64,000 nucleotides of DNA, taken from contig JADCRB010000040.1 of assembly GCA_021464245.1 (NCBI GenBank), positions 11,892,161-11,956,160 on the forward strand. Direction: 5' to 3'. The DNA is from Carallia brachiata (Eukaryota; Streptophyta; Magnoliopsida; Malpighiales; Rhizophoraceae). Within the stretch, counting starts at the first letter, position 1, and every line of letters begins with the position of its first letter. Positions 12,487 through 25,486 of the stretch are shown piece by piece. The notes beneath the pieces are model-generated. The model saw nothing but the letters and a program-made list of their open reading frames with translations. It was not told the origin of the DNA and searched no databases. Position numbers and translations under genes: made by a program.

Positions 12487-12725
12487 ACCCTATTAAAAAT
12501 TATTTTATTATTATCAAAATAAAATATTTAAATTTATAAAATACTTAAAATATGAAAATAGTAGATTAAATTTGAGAGGCTGTGATTTAATGAAATTATA
12601 TTTAAATGATGAGTCCTAAAATACTTATTATTAATAAAATAAATATAATTAAAATATCAAGATTTTAAAAAAATAAGACATATGTCACATAAATTAAAAA
12701 GACTTTTAAATTGAAGAAGAATTTT
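12487..12725 (+). repeat. Direct repeat, copy 2
   Basis: Second copy of the 11539-11775 repeat, diverged by many substitutions and small indels and spaced by about 710 bp of A/T-rich DNA that contains a GAGAGAGAAAG box at 12294-12305. Confidence 0.6.
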
Positions 12726-14109
12726 TTTGTTTCTCATTTATAATTGAGCACAGTTTTAGACAAAAATAAAATATACAGATAAAATGTTCATATGAATATA
12801 AAAGTGCAACCAATTATTAATTTAGTGTAACTAGATTGATAAAATGTGTAATAATAAAAATAAATATATTATAACTCTTTATTTTATTTAACCAATTTTC
12901 AATTTAGTGCAACCAGATTAACAAAATGTAAAATAACAAAAATAAATACATTTTACGTCTTTATTTTAGTTTTGCACAAAGTTTCAAAGTAGTTGCGTTA
13001 CACTTTCATTCATAATATAATATGAATATTTTATATAAACGTTTTATATGGGTCTAAAATGTTATTTTTATTTTTTGTTTATAAGTATATATATTATATA
13101 GATCATGTGTCCTGAAAGGTTTAGATTCATGGCGTAATTAACGCAAATATCTGTACTTCTCAGATATTCTGAAGACACGTACACTCGTGCATGTACCCAA
13201 CGAGCAAGGCTATGTGCTTTTGTTTGGTAGGATCTTAGTTAAAGTGCGTCTATGTACCCAAAGCAGAAAAGATTGCACGTGCATTCATGAATCATCTTCA
13301 CCACCAAGACAGAAGCAACCACATTGTCGGTTAACTCCGGCATGGAACTCTCATCGCCTGCCGCCTCACTGCCATTTTTCTTTACCTTTCAATTAAGTTG
13401 AGGAGATGAGGTAGTTGTCAATGAAGTACCAGTACCGTATTTCAAGCTTGAGGCACATTGGTTTACTCCATTATTGATTATTAAAACTGTTACTAATCAC
13501 TGATTATTATCGCTGATAATTAAAATAAAATTATAATGTTTGATTGAATTGATATTTATTTTTTGTTATTTAATAATAACTGTTACATTTCTATTTTATT
13601 ATGATATATTTATTTTTTTTAATTTACTTTTTTACAATTGCGTATGTCACAAAAAATTCAAACCTGAACGGTTCCCCTGCATTTGCATTCCAATAATACA
13701 ATAAGCAGAATAGTTTGATTTATTTATTTATTTATTTTTTGGTCAAATAGTTTGATTTATTAATGAGCACAAAATATAGATACATTAAGTCTTATAAATC
13801 AATACTATTTAATTCAATAATTATAAAATAAAATTTAATTGTGCTTTCCTGCATTGATTAAACTGGCAGCAATTTTATTATGTAAATCATCTACTTGAGT
13901 TGTTAGACTCAGTTAATAACTTTCACAACATGGAAAGTATGCATTGGAAGAAAGAAATGAGAAAGGAGTAGATGCTAGTGTAACATTGTGAAGGTATTTC
14001 TGTTCAAAACTTATTTATTAATAGTTATTTTATCTAAAAATATCTCTGAATTACTTTTTGTATTAATTACTGTTTAGATGAGTTATCAATAAATGATAGC
14101 TCTTAAAAA

Positions 14110-16240
14110 ATATTTATCAAAAATTATTTTTCTACAAGTAAAATTTATATTTGGGGCAATAATTATTTTATTGTCTATCTGTAAATGTAAATCAGCACTT
14201 TCAAAAAATCTAATTAACATCAGTATTATTAAAAAAAAAAAGTTTAGCATTCATATTTTGATAGTCATAATTAGTATACATATTAACATATAATTTTTTG
14301 TTATTTTTTATTATAAAAATAATAAACGTTGTTGTAAAAATAATCAAATTCGTCACAAAAAATATATTTTATATGTATATCATATATATACGAGAATATG
14401 TATATAAAATTAAATTAAAAAAAAATTTATTAACAGGTTAGACTCTCTCAATTTTCAAGATCCGCCGTAGCTGCTGACATGGCGGTGAGATGGCGCTGAC
14501 ATTTTGCTTGCATAACAATCTAATCTCATTAATCTACACGTAATCAAAACAGTCCACGTCAGACTACACACCATGTTTTCTCTCTCTCTCTTCGGCTCAA
14601 TCTCTCTCTCCTCACGATCTTCAACTCTCTCTCTCTCTCTTTCTCTCTAACTGGAAGCAGACCATGAATCGTTTCAGAAGATGATTTTTCCCTATTATCT
14701 GTTGATTTCCCTTTGTCTTGAATTGTTAGTGAAAGACAACCCACGACAAGAGTGACACCCACACAAATTGAGCCATTCTTCTTTTCCCCAAAGAACCAAA
14801 TTCAAATCCTCGAAGCAATCTTGAATCCAAACCCAAACGGACCTAAAGACGAAAGCCAGAACAAAACCCAGTTGCAATTTCGTATCACATCATTTTCCAC
14901 TAACAAAAGCCCCGAGACGATCCAAGGTTGCGAAGGCGTGAAAATGTTTTCTTTTTCTTCCTTTTTTTTTTAATGCATCTGTGTTCGTGTGACCCCAAAC
15001 TGTGATAGAAGTCGAGTGTTACCATACGAAAGGAGGAGACAGCGGAGGCGTCGACGGCATGGAGTCCTCGGCTGACGCCGGTTGCAGCGTGAGACAGCGA
15101 CAGGACGGGAACAAACAACGAAGAAGGAGAACAGAAATTGCTGCCTTGTGTTCGATCAAAGAAGAAATTCTTGCTATTGTTACAATCGGGATTTGGGACC
15201 ATTGACTTTCGAAATAAAAATGGAAAACAAAAAATGTAGAACAAAAATCAAAATCATCGAGGCAGAAATCGCTCCAATCCACTTCAAAGAGATCCAATCT
15301 CCGCCCAAACACCGGACAAGCAGCCGACGGAGCTTCCCAAATTCCAGAAATCGTTGTTGACGATGGGGCCACTAAGCTTCGTGCATAGTATGATTAAGAA
15401 TTTCTTCTTTTTTGTTTTCTTTTTTTTTTTGGTCAATTAGTTCTCATTTTCTTTTCTTTTTTTCTTTCAAGATCCGATTGTGCAGGTCAGTACAATCTCA
15501 CTCCGTGTGAAGCAAAGTCAATCTCCGAGGGAGACACCGATTCAATATAACAAAATCAAAGGAACGTAAAAGCTATAATAAATTTGAAATAAATGACAGG
15601 AAGTGAAGGAGAAAATCCAAGAGAGATGATGCTGACGATGAAGGAATCATTCTAATCGGAATAAAAAATCTAAGAAAGATGAGATCGAGAATTTGGCCAT
15701 AGTGATGGATTAAAAAAAAGGAAAAAAATTGGTTTCTTTTTCAAGAAAAAAATTGCATGAAAAAAAAAAAGCCCCAGAGTTCTGAAAATAATAAATCAAA
15801 ACCCAAAATTTTTGTTTGAGGAGAACCACAATTAAAGCCAATTGAATTATGGTTTTTATTTTTTATAATTTTTTGTTATACTCATTCATTCTTGTGTTGA
15901 TGCCGTTCTTCTTCAAATTTTCTTAGAGAGATGGAGACCGTGAGGAGAGAGAGGGAGATTGGGGTGAAGAGAGAGAGAAAAACATGATTAGAGTCTGACG
16001 TGGAGCTGATTGAGATTAATGAGATTTGTCACGCGTGAATCCATGTCGGTATTACGTAGGAACCACATCACTAGTTAATGATAGATTATGAAAATTGAGA
16101 TTTATTAATTTATTAATAAATATTTTTAACAAAATTAATCTTAATTAGATGTTTTTTAAAATATTAACTTACAGATAAACAATAGAATAATTACTACCTT
16201 AAATATAAATTTAACCCATTTTTTCTACTGTTTGTAACTG
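14110..16240 (+). mobile_element. Non-autonomous DNA element with long inverted arms (MULE-like)
   Basis: The left arm (about 14110-14640) and right arm (about 15925-16240) are inverted copies. Shared blocks include CCACGTCAGACT, ATCTCATTAATCT, CATGTTTT(T)CTCTCTCTC, TCTCTCCTCACG, TATCTGTAA and AAAAATCTAATTAA, at roughly 75-80% where they align; the left arm carries extra insertions. Weakly related outer sequence (TTACTCCATTATTGAT near 13461, reversed TTACCTCATTTACTGAT near 16293) suggests the true ends lie farther out. The interior 14650-15900 is GC-richer than its surroundings and looks gene-like but no protein was recognised. No transposase is coded. No target duplication was identified, so the superfamily is inferred from arm length only. 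Confidence 0.55.
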
Positions 16241-16293
16241 AACAGTAACAAGTACTGCTATTGCCAGTAATGTTGATCAGTAAATGAGGTAAG

Positions 16294-18578
16294 ATATAAT
16301 ATTACAGTTATCGTAGTTAATTGAATTATGAAAGCTTTTTAATGGGAATATTTGAAGAGCATGATTTCTGCACCACATTCCAACACTACACTCCAGCGCC
16401 GTCTTATAATAATAAAATGTAATCGGATAGTGACTTAGTATAATTTTATTCATAAAATGTAAAAAAAAAAATAAAATTAAAACATAAAATAAAATTAGAT
16501 TAATGTGAATTTAAAATTTAAAAGTGTAACTCCTATATAGTATGTATTGAAAAAAATTTTAACTTCAAAATTTTTTTAAAAAATATTCTTACACAAATTA
16601 TTAAATATGATTACATTTTATTAGTAATAGTTTGTATTTTCTTCACTCGTATGGCTTGTACAGTACGAGTCAGAATTTTTTCCCATATTTGAATTATGAA
16701 AGATAATGAATGTCGATTCTTTGATGAAGAATTTGTTGAAATTATCTCATTTGAAGAATTGAAAATGCTGCAATACAAAGAAAACTTGATTCTTTGATGT
16801 TAGATGTAAAACTAAAAATTCCCAATTTCAATTCATAACGTTTGGTCTAAAGCACACAACTATAATTATACTTCCAACAAAACTGAATTCCAGTTATGTA
16901 CCACACGAGCTTGTCAAAAAAAAAAAAAAAAAACCAGACGAGTACCATATATTCATATAACCACTATACAGTGGTGCCTTTGTTGTACTGACCATCCCAT
17001 CGCCTTTTCCATTAGCTGTACTGTACCCTCCAAGTACGAAAACGGACACAAAAAGGGAAATCAGATACTGATCTAAGTACAAAAAACTTTAGATCCAATC
17101 GCAACTACCCATGAAGAGCAGTTATTTTTCTTTTTTTTTCTTAAATTTGCTTTTTTGGTAATTTCTTATATTCTCTTTTTAACTTTTTTTTTAAATTAAC
17201 GCCTAAACAATAATCTGTGTTACTCTAGATATATTATAGTACACTCAATTTTGATTTTAAAATTTTATTTTATTTTATTTCATTTTTTTTTACTAGACAA
17301 GACACTTGGATCTATTTAATTTTCCTAAATTAATAGAAGAAACAAATTAGAAAAAGAAAAAAGAAATAAGTACAGCATTAGAACAAATAAAAGGATTAGA
17401 AGCATTTAACTCTTTTATAATTCGATTGTTTTACGTTTTATTTTTTTCTGACTTCAATTTAAGCAATAAATCTCTTTGTATTTTTTATTTTGACAATTAA
17501 CTTCTTATGTCACTTGTTTCTTAAAAAAAAATATCACTTATTTCTTAAATTGAATTTCAATATATGCTTTAATTGCATCCCATATTATTTATTTTACAGT
17601 TTTTGTTATTTTCAGTATACTGTACACATTAATATAAATTTATTTGAAATAATATTCATAATTAACTTTTGCGTGAAATATAATAAAGTTTCTGTAATTG
17701 TAAAATAATATAATTGTGGTCAATTTCTATTAATCAATTTAATAAATTATTAAGGAGTTAATTGTCAAAATTAAAAAGCACAAGAAAGTTTATTACCTAA
17801 ATTAAAATTATGGAGGAGTAAAATGTAAAACAATTAAATCACAAAAATTAAATACATTTAATCTTAAATAAAAAAAGACAAAAAAAAAACCCAATAAAAA
17901 CAAGTGCTCCACGTCATTCGGAGTCGTGAGCCAATCTTCATGCGATTTAGAATTGTTCTTTACTTTATTAGTCACTGGTCCTCAAGCATTGATTGAAACC
18001 CATCCTCATGCTTCCAACGAGCATCTTAACAAAGTTGCAGAATGGAGTCCCACATTAAGATTGCCTGATCAGGTTTGTCAAAATTGACTTTGACCACTAA
18101 CATATAATAACAACTTAACGTATGAGACTCCCTAATCTATAAGGTTTGAAAAGGAATTGACATACGCAACTCTTCCACTTGTTTCTGCAAAGAAACTTTC
18201 ATTAGGATTCAAGCCCGTGACTCAAACGGAGCACCATCAATTCAAATGGAGCAACCTTTCCATTACACGGAGCCTCCCCTTTACCGCAACATATAGTGGA
18301 AAAAAAAAGAATTAAAAACAAACCTCCTTAGGAAAGGGCTTGTGCATTCTACAGTTAAATTAAGTTCGTCTTCAACTGTCGTATTCTAAACGAATGATCA
18401 ATAAAATCCCCCCTACAAAACTACTTTAAGTACTCAAAATTCGGTTCCACTCCACGAATTGGAGGGATTTATAAGATTCTACAGAACCAATAAAATTAAG
18501 GATAAGCTAGAATTCTCTTCTCCATCTAACTTGACCAATTCGGATTACTAGAGCTCATGTTTTCACGATGCAATTGAT
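16294..18578 (-). other. Intergenic; 3' UTR of the RNA-binding protein gene at its right end
   Basis: No gene between 16294 and about 18200, only A/T-rich DNA. About 18200-18578 is the probable 3' UTR of the minus-strand gene that ends at 18579. Confidence 0.45.
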
Positions 18579-21500
18579 TCAGCTTACTTGTTGTTGATGG
18601 CTTCCGTAGACAGGGTAAGCCCCATATGCTGCGGCTGCTGCAGCATACATGCTTGGGTCATGAGGTGGAGGCAAAGCATATCCGTATCCATCATAAACTT
18701 GCCCTCCATAGTATGCTCCACCCCATTGGTTGGAAAAGTCTGCTCTAAACTGCCAAATGCCAAAAATGAAATATAAACAAGATGGAACAAATGCTGGACT
18801 TATATGGGAGTAATGGATAAAAGATAACTGATTTGCAATAATGGCTGGTCTTGACATCCAGTCCCAAAGGGGTTTCAGTTTGGTTAGATGCCCATTTAGA
18901 TAAATTCCAGTTGGTTTCCAACAGGTCCTTCCACTTTGGTTACTCCACAAAATCAGGAGCAGCTCCATATACTTTTTGGTTTTCTTCTTTTCTGATTTTA
19001 TTTTCTCCGTGGAGCAGGCAGAGGGAGTAGTGACCTTGAACTCGTTCCTTTCCTCACCAAAACTTAAATTTCTTTCATCCTATCACTGCCTACCTGTCCA
19101 CTCCCCCTCTCACAAACAACCAGCCAATGCAACGTAACAGTTGTGATGGAAACAGAAGCAAGGTAGCTACTGTAGGGGAGGGATAAGGCATACCTGCTTA
19201 TTTGCTGGACTCCGGCCCCAAGAAAGACGCACTGTTTGCTTCCCAATTACTGTCCCGTTCAATTTCTGCAATGCTTCCTCAGCACTACTCCTGCAAACCA
19301 AGGGTAGATAATGTAACCACACGCTCATGAACATATAACCAATACCAACTTTACCACTCACTAATAAGGCAAAACAGAGTCACAGCCACAAGTTATTTAC
19401 CTGTTGGCAAATTGAACAAATCCACATCCTTTACCTGCAGGTATTTTAACAGAGACTATCTCACCATACTCTGAGAAAGGCTGCTTGAGATCTTCATCTG
19501 TGACGTTAGGGTCAAGTCCTCCTACAAAAATCTACACAGAAAAACCCTAGTCTAACGAAAAACAGAGGGATTCCTGCATAAGAAAATGACTTAAACAAGA
19601 AGGAAAACTCACTGTTGTATTCGTGGAATCACTATCAGATTGGAAACTTTGTGCCAAAGCTCCATTTGATGCAAATCCTGCTAACAAGTGACAAGCACAA
19701 TTGAGCAACATTTCAGACCAGGATGTTATTCAATACATTCACATTTTATCCCTTAAATTTGTTATGATTTGCGATAAAATATACCTTCTCTATGCCTGCT
19801 CAAGAAGTCGGCATATAGAGCAGAGAAAATAGACAGCTTTTGAAATTAGCATTTCAATGAATAGTTGATAAAATAGTCATCTCAATATGTGAGAGTAGTA
19901 GAAATAGAGAAGAAGCACATATCAAAGTCTTAGATACAATGGAAGGACATTAAGCTTAGCAAATAACATAAAATTCCCTGTTCCCCAAGCTAGGCTCCGT
20001 TAGAACTTGGACATTAACTGGGGCTTAGATATTGGCTCTTATATCTATTTGTAGGTGAAAGAAATACCAGGTTGAATCTCAACTCTAATGGTGAATGATA
20101 TATCACTAATGCATTCACAAACAATGATTTAATTATTTGCCAGCTGGATTTGCAAGGGATTGTTTTAAGAAGACAAAACGTCTAGAAACCTCGGACTAAG
20201 TTACTTTCAATTGTGAAGAATGGGTAGCAAAACTGATGAGGTAAGTGGAAGAGAAGAAAGGGATCAAAGTTTGAGCAAATATCAGGAGAAAACATAAGAA
20301 TAAGAGACCTTCTAAAAGTTACATTTTTCCACTTATAACTTAGGAGAAAAGGAGCTCATCACTGTGCCAAGCTCTTAAGTTGTAGATCATATAGTCTCTA
20401 GAAGATTCTTAAGGCATGTTTTATAATGTAACCGGAGATACGAACTTATGTGTGAATGTGTGTAGCTGTGCATGAGAGAGAGAGAGAGAGAGATTAACTT
20501 ATGCATAACTAAGAGGTTTTGAATGTTAAATAGCGCACAAGTAGCAGTTTTAGACAGTACCTTGTTGCTGATATCCAGAAGATTTCCTGGGAGTTGCAGC
20601 ACCAATACGCATGGGCCTGCTAGAACAATATACACCATTCATGTCGGTCATTGCCTGCGTTCTCTCATTCTCATCTCCAAACCTCACAAACCCATAACCC
20701 TTTGAACGGCCAGTATTGGCATCAAAAACCACCTTCGCAGATTTAACAGATGGATATCTACTAACAAAGGTTTCATGCAGTAAATTATCAGTAACATCTG
20801 CAGCTAAATCTCCTACAAAAATAGAAAGATCAGGAGCACTATCTGATCTCTTGTCACCCGTGCTAAATGTTGCCCAATTGAGACGGAAAGGCTGTTCGGT
20901 ATTAGGCATTAAAATGCCAGTGTAGTTCTGCAGTACTTTCTCAGCTGTAGCATGAGTAAAAAATTCCACAAATCCATAGCCCTCAGACAATCCTGTCTGC
21001 TTGTTGCGTATAACCTTAATGGATGCAATCTGCATTGTAATGCGAAACAAGGTGTTAGAAATAGATAGAAGTCACGCCTTGTCGCATAACATTCAGAAAT
21101 AACATCCATGTTTCTCTTTCCTTCTTTTGTTTCCCTTTATTTTCCAATCTTTTTTCGTTAAACCATAGAAAATAATAGCAAATTCAATCGAATAAACAAA
21201 TTAATTCGCACCATTCTATGTTTTGCAGAAGCTACGGTCCAAGATCACAAAGAGCTCATCACAATTTATACCCTATGTACATGCATAACATATAAAAGCA
21301 GAATCAATGTCTGATAATCAACATTTCTCCTTAATTTGTCTCGTGCTTCTAACACAATTAATTAAGACTTTTTGGTCTTGTATTCGAGTCCTAATGACTT
21401 ATGTTCTCATTTCCTAGCATTTCAGACTTTCTTATAACGAAAAAAAAAAAAAAAAACATTTCTCCCTATTTATCTTTTTCCTATATATCTTTTTCTTTTT

Positions 21501-22162
21501 TTCCCCCCAAAATCCACTGTTCTCCATTAATATACAATGATGTAATGAAAAAGCAAGCTGTTTGTATAGGACAATGGAATGTTACTTTCAAAATTACCAT
21601 AAATAGACATTGGTGCTATTTATAACTTTTGCCAGTAAACATCGTTTAATCCAATTACGCAAACAATAACTTCGCAGAAACACGCAAAAGAATTTGAAAT
21701 AATCCTCATAAACAATTAAAGTGCGAATATCTAATACCTCGCCGGTGGAGGCGAAGCAGCTGTGGAGATAACTCTCGTCCATCCAATGGTGCAAATCGCC
21801 GATCCAGATGGTCTTATTCTCGCCGCTAGATCCCTGGCTTTGGTGGTAGTGGTGGTGCTGCGGCTGCTGAGACGTCACCGGGGGGGCGGCAGCGGGGGGT
21901 GGTGATGCTGCTGCTGCTGGTACCGGTGGTACGCAGCAGCAGAGGCAGCAGCAGCGGCCGCCATGTAATGCGGAGGCGGCGGCGCGAAATGCTGAGGCGG
22001 CATCATCTGGTGCTGCATTACCATGGCCGCCGCCGGGTACTGCATCGCCATCCACTGCTGCTGCTGCTGCTGGTGGTGAGGCAGCGGCGGCGGCTGCGGC
22101 TGTTGCGGCTGCCGTTGATTCTGCTCCTTCTGCTGCTGCGAATCAGAGCCGTTGGATTGCAT
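18579..22162 (-). CDS. RBP45/RBP47-type RNA-binding protein with three RRMs (one frame break)
   Basis: Minus-strand exons 22162-21738, 21029-20561, 19677-19613, 19531-19401, 19290-19194 and 18749-18579, about 452 residues. The first ~115 residues are Gln/His/Pro/Ala-rich (QQQQQQ, AAAAAASAAA, HHHPP). Then RRM1 (TIWIGDL ... GYGFVEF), RRM2 (SIFVGDL ... KGYGFVRF), RRM3 (TIFVGGL ... GCGFVQF) and a Gly/Tyr/Ala-rich tail ending HQQQVS. This layout is that of the plant RBP45/47 family: oligouridylate/poly(A)-binding nuclear proteins that also enter stress granules. I cannot decide between RBP45 and RBP47. In exon 1 the frame that starts at 22162 hits a stop at 21875 after HHHPPLPPPR, while PVTSQQPQHHH and RRM1 continue in the next frame; one C missing from a C6 run (21895-21900, read on the minus strand) or a change in the nearby C7 run would explain it. 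Other exons keep phase. Confidence 0.9.
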
Positions 22163-22215
22163 CGTATCTTGATACTCAAAACAACAAATACACGCCTTCC
22201 TCCAATCTCTAACTA

Positions 22216-22400
22216 GATTCGGATATATATATATATGTGTGTGTATATATATATAATAATAAATATATAATTAATGGAATCAGATTTTAACTGAATTTGA
22301 GTTCTTACTTCTTGTTAGAGATGAAAGAGAAAGAGCGAATGAAACTTAGAGAGAGAGAGAGAGCGAAGAGAGAGAGAGAGAAAGAGCGTGTGTGTGTGTT
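22216..22400 (-). promoter_or_regulatory. 5' leader of the RBP45/47-like gene with TA, TG and GA/CT tracts
   Basis: Upstream of ATG 22162 the sense strand shows CT-rich tracts (GA on the + strand, 22345-22382) and alternating TA/TG runs (22226-22258). CT tracts are common in plant leaders and core promoters. No clear TATA box position can be fixed because the TA runs are repetitive. Confidence 0.4.
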
Positions 22401-25400
22401 TTAGGGTCTAAAGAGAAGATTTATGTTTGTTTGTTAACGAGGATATCAGGAATTGGCTTTTTTGAACGCTATTGTCGTTAAGACCGTATGATTGAAGGAT
22501 TGTGGGTGATCCTGGCCGTTGTTTTTTCAAGTGAAAATGGAAAAATAATAATAATATAATATTTCTTTTTTTGGGTAGAGATAATAAAATAAAATTAAAG
22601 AGGCTAAAAAAATAAGGGGTTACGCATGTGATAGCCCCTTGGTTTTCACTCCCTACTGGATCCGCCGCCGCCAGCTGCGTTGCTCTGTTTTTGGCTTTCT
22701 TCTTTTTTTTTTTTTTTTTTTTACCCTTTTTGAGCAGGTGGGGGTTTTTACTTTTATTACTTTTACTCTTTACTGACTTACTGTACGTTGTAGCTCCATC
22801 CCAATTGTAGAATATTTTCCTGTTTTCAGTACAATTTACCATCACCTTTAAAGTGTAAAGCCACGTGTGGCCTTTTAAGCTTTCAAATCTCTGTCTCACA
22901 GTTCTAGAACGGCAAGTGCAAGTAGATTAGTTAGGCAGGTGGCAACTTGGAACCTCTTGTTTTTTAAGAAAAAGTAGCAACTTTAGAACATTGACTGAGC
23001 AAGGACCCTTGTATAAATATTATTGTTACATAATTTATTTTTAAGTGATATGTAAATATATAATTTATTTAATAATATTTAATAATTTATTTATTTTTTA
23101 ATTAAAATTTAATTATTTGATAATTTACATTATGACATGTCTATATGCACACTAATAAAAATAAGCCACTTAATTTTTATACATGATTACTGAAGTCACT
23201 GAGAACAGCACGATAGTAATGATATAAAAAATCTAGAGTAATTTAAAAAATTGATGTCATAGCATTTTAAGTCAATGCAAAATATGCCATAGTTTCAAAC
23301 GTATAATTGCGTAATTTGCTGCCGCGAAAAAGTTTGCTGCAGCACTGAGCAAACGTTAGATGCAAAGAAAAATGAGTTCCCATTTAAAATTTTCTTTTTT
23401 CCACGGATTTTTTTTTATTCAAAGAGGAGATGGTAGCCCATCCCTTAAAAACACACACTTTCTAAAACTCAATTAAGTTAAATCCTCTTTCGCAGAAAAT
23501 TTTTTTATTTTATTTTATTGTTTTGGCTTACATGAAGCCTTAATAGGCATATAAAAAAAAAAAGAAAAATGAGGTTGATAGGGATTAAACCCTCTACTTA
23601 GTGTTTGAGGGATGAACAAGTGCTCAACCTCTCAAAAATAATTTTTATAATTTGTACTGGAAACTTGTTTGGGTTGGACAGAAGGGCCAATAACATGGGT
23701 TTAGGCATAGGTTTTAACGGGCCCACTGGACCTGTCCAATTTATTGTATTGTATGGCCGTTGCTGAGGTCCAATATTTCAAAAGTCCAGTTATTTTTCAG
23801 GAAATGTCTGGTGTTTTCGTTGAATCTGTGACGTTGCATTAAAAATAAAAAAAAATTTTAAAAAAATAAAAACAAGGAAAGGGTCAAGAGCTGGTTGTGA
23901 TTGGCCCATTCTCTTAGGCCAGGACCAAACGGCCTACATCGTTGTAAATTGGACCTAAGGACTACTTTTGCTCTGCAGTTTTGAGCCGAGGCTCACCAAC
24001 CAACAGCCAGATTAATGTCAACAATATGCAGCCAGTCATTGACGAAAAAATAATAATAATAATTAGTAAGTATTGTGTAGATAGTAGAGTCAGTTACTGT
24101 TAAATCAGAAGTATTGAGTTCAAATATCTAAAAATGTAATTACGTTAAACATCTGCTGGGAGATCTCTGTCGCTTTTCGGGATTCTATCCGGATCAGTCT
24201 ATATTAATCAGCCAATTAGATTGGATACTAAACAGTTTAAGATTAAAATAATAATGATAATAATAATAAATCAGACAAAAAATAATAATAATAATAATAA
24301 AGAAGTAGATATAACCAGTCAACCATCTTGGTGGTTTCATCTAATCTAGGAAAATTCATAGTTGAACGTGATCACCATGTCAACCCAACTGTTAGATTAG
24401 TATATTAGCAGGAGAGTGGTGATATTTATTACGGTTTAATCTTCTGAACTTTCTGTGACTATGCTACATGGAAACTAATTGGCAGGAAGGGACTATTAGT
24501 TTTTCACATATAATTGTCGGGGAAGGAGGCAACGAGAGACTCTATGAAGATTATTAGTTTAAACAGTAGGTATAACCTATTTGATTATTAAGAATTACGC
24601 TTTAGTGGAAGACAGAGAATTCAAACTGCACCTTATGCTAATCCTTCTCCTCCTATATATACATAGGTTATAACTCTCTAAAAAAAAAAAACACAGAGAT
24701 ATTATTAGTTTTTCACGTATAATTGTCGGGGAAGGGAAGGAGGAGTCAGATATCAAGAGATATAATCAGCAAAATAATGACATGGGAACAATGCACTTTA
24801 ATAACTCCGTCCGTATTTTATTCCACAATTATTTTGTTTATTAGCAAAGTCACTTTATTTATCCTTTACAATTGTTGGATTGACTTAATAATATTTTTCC
24901 GTATAAACAAAATCATCATAAAAAGATCACTTTATATCGTAGATTCCAAATGCCAAAGTCCAAGTCAAAGCCAAATCATTCGGCCTGCCGCTCGGGAAGT
25001 CTGGTTGTTTAGTTAGAGAAAATAGGCCACTCTTTGAGTGGTTGGTTAATATTATTTAGTAGCGGAAGAGCTTCTCTAGAGGTTTAATTGGAAGTATGAT
25101 TCCAACTATTAAACACTTTGGTTATAGTAGAGGTCCAGCATCACATTTCGTAATTGTCCGACCATTTAATTCAATACGATCTACCAAAAAAAAATTGGTA
25201 TACCATAATGATTACTCTTGTACTGTCCCTTCCGTTATACCTATCGACAATAAAATCGTATTACCAAGTCAAAAAAAATTATTCGACCGAAAACTTAAAT
25301 TGTTAATGGGGACTCAGAATGTAAATTATATTTTAAATTCTAACATGCTGATTAACAGAATTTGTTTATTCTTAAATTGCTTTGTCCATAGCCACTTTGA

Positions 25401-25478
25401 ATGTTAATACCTGTGCTGCCAACACAAGCCCTTTGGTTTCTAAGCGCTTTTGAAACGCCCTGTATTAATTTTTTTATA
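22401..25478 (+). other. Intergenic; no gene seen
   Basis: A/T-rich with a T17 run (22707-22722) and AAT repeats (24236-24300). A 32-bp direct repeat (TTAGTTTTTCAC(A/G)TATAATTGTCGGGGAAGG) occurs at about 24499 and 24708. The open frame 25096-25407 (103 codons) shows no recognisable motif. A possible SINE is entered separately. Confidence 0.45.
24050..24300 (+). mobile_element. Possible tRNA-derived SINE
   Basis: TAGTAGAGTCAGTTACTGTT near 24080 could be a decayed A box and GAGTTCAAATATC at 24117-24129 resembles a B box (consensus GGTTCRANNCC). The sequence ends in an AAT-rich tail. Target duplications were not found, so this is tentative. Confidence 0.3.
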
Positions 25479-25486
25479 AAGTCAGC

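Larger units (their letters stand above)
11045..13457 (+). other. AT-rich intergenic block with old duplications
   Basis: No gene is visible. It holds a TA microsatellite (11403-11430), a direct-repeat pair (entered separately), and a local duplication of about 75-80 bp (12819-12892 against 12901-12970) that shares ATTTAGTG(T/C)AAC(T/C)AGATT. The open frame at 13187-13396 has no recognisable similarity. Confidence 0.5.

Noticed and set aside
21899..22216. Leucine/arginine-rich frame on the + strand
   Set aside because: Antisense of the CAG/CAC-rich RBP45/47 exon; composition is a mirror of the Gln/His tracts.
25096..25407. 103-codon open frame
   Set aside because: No recognisable motif, no exon borders or promoter; composition fits chance in A/T-rich DNA.
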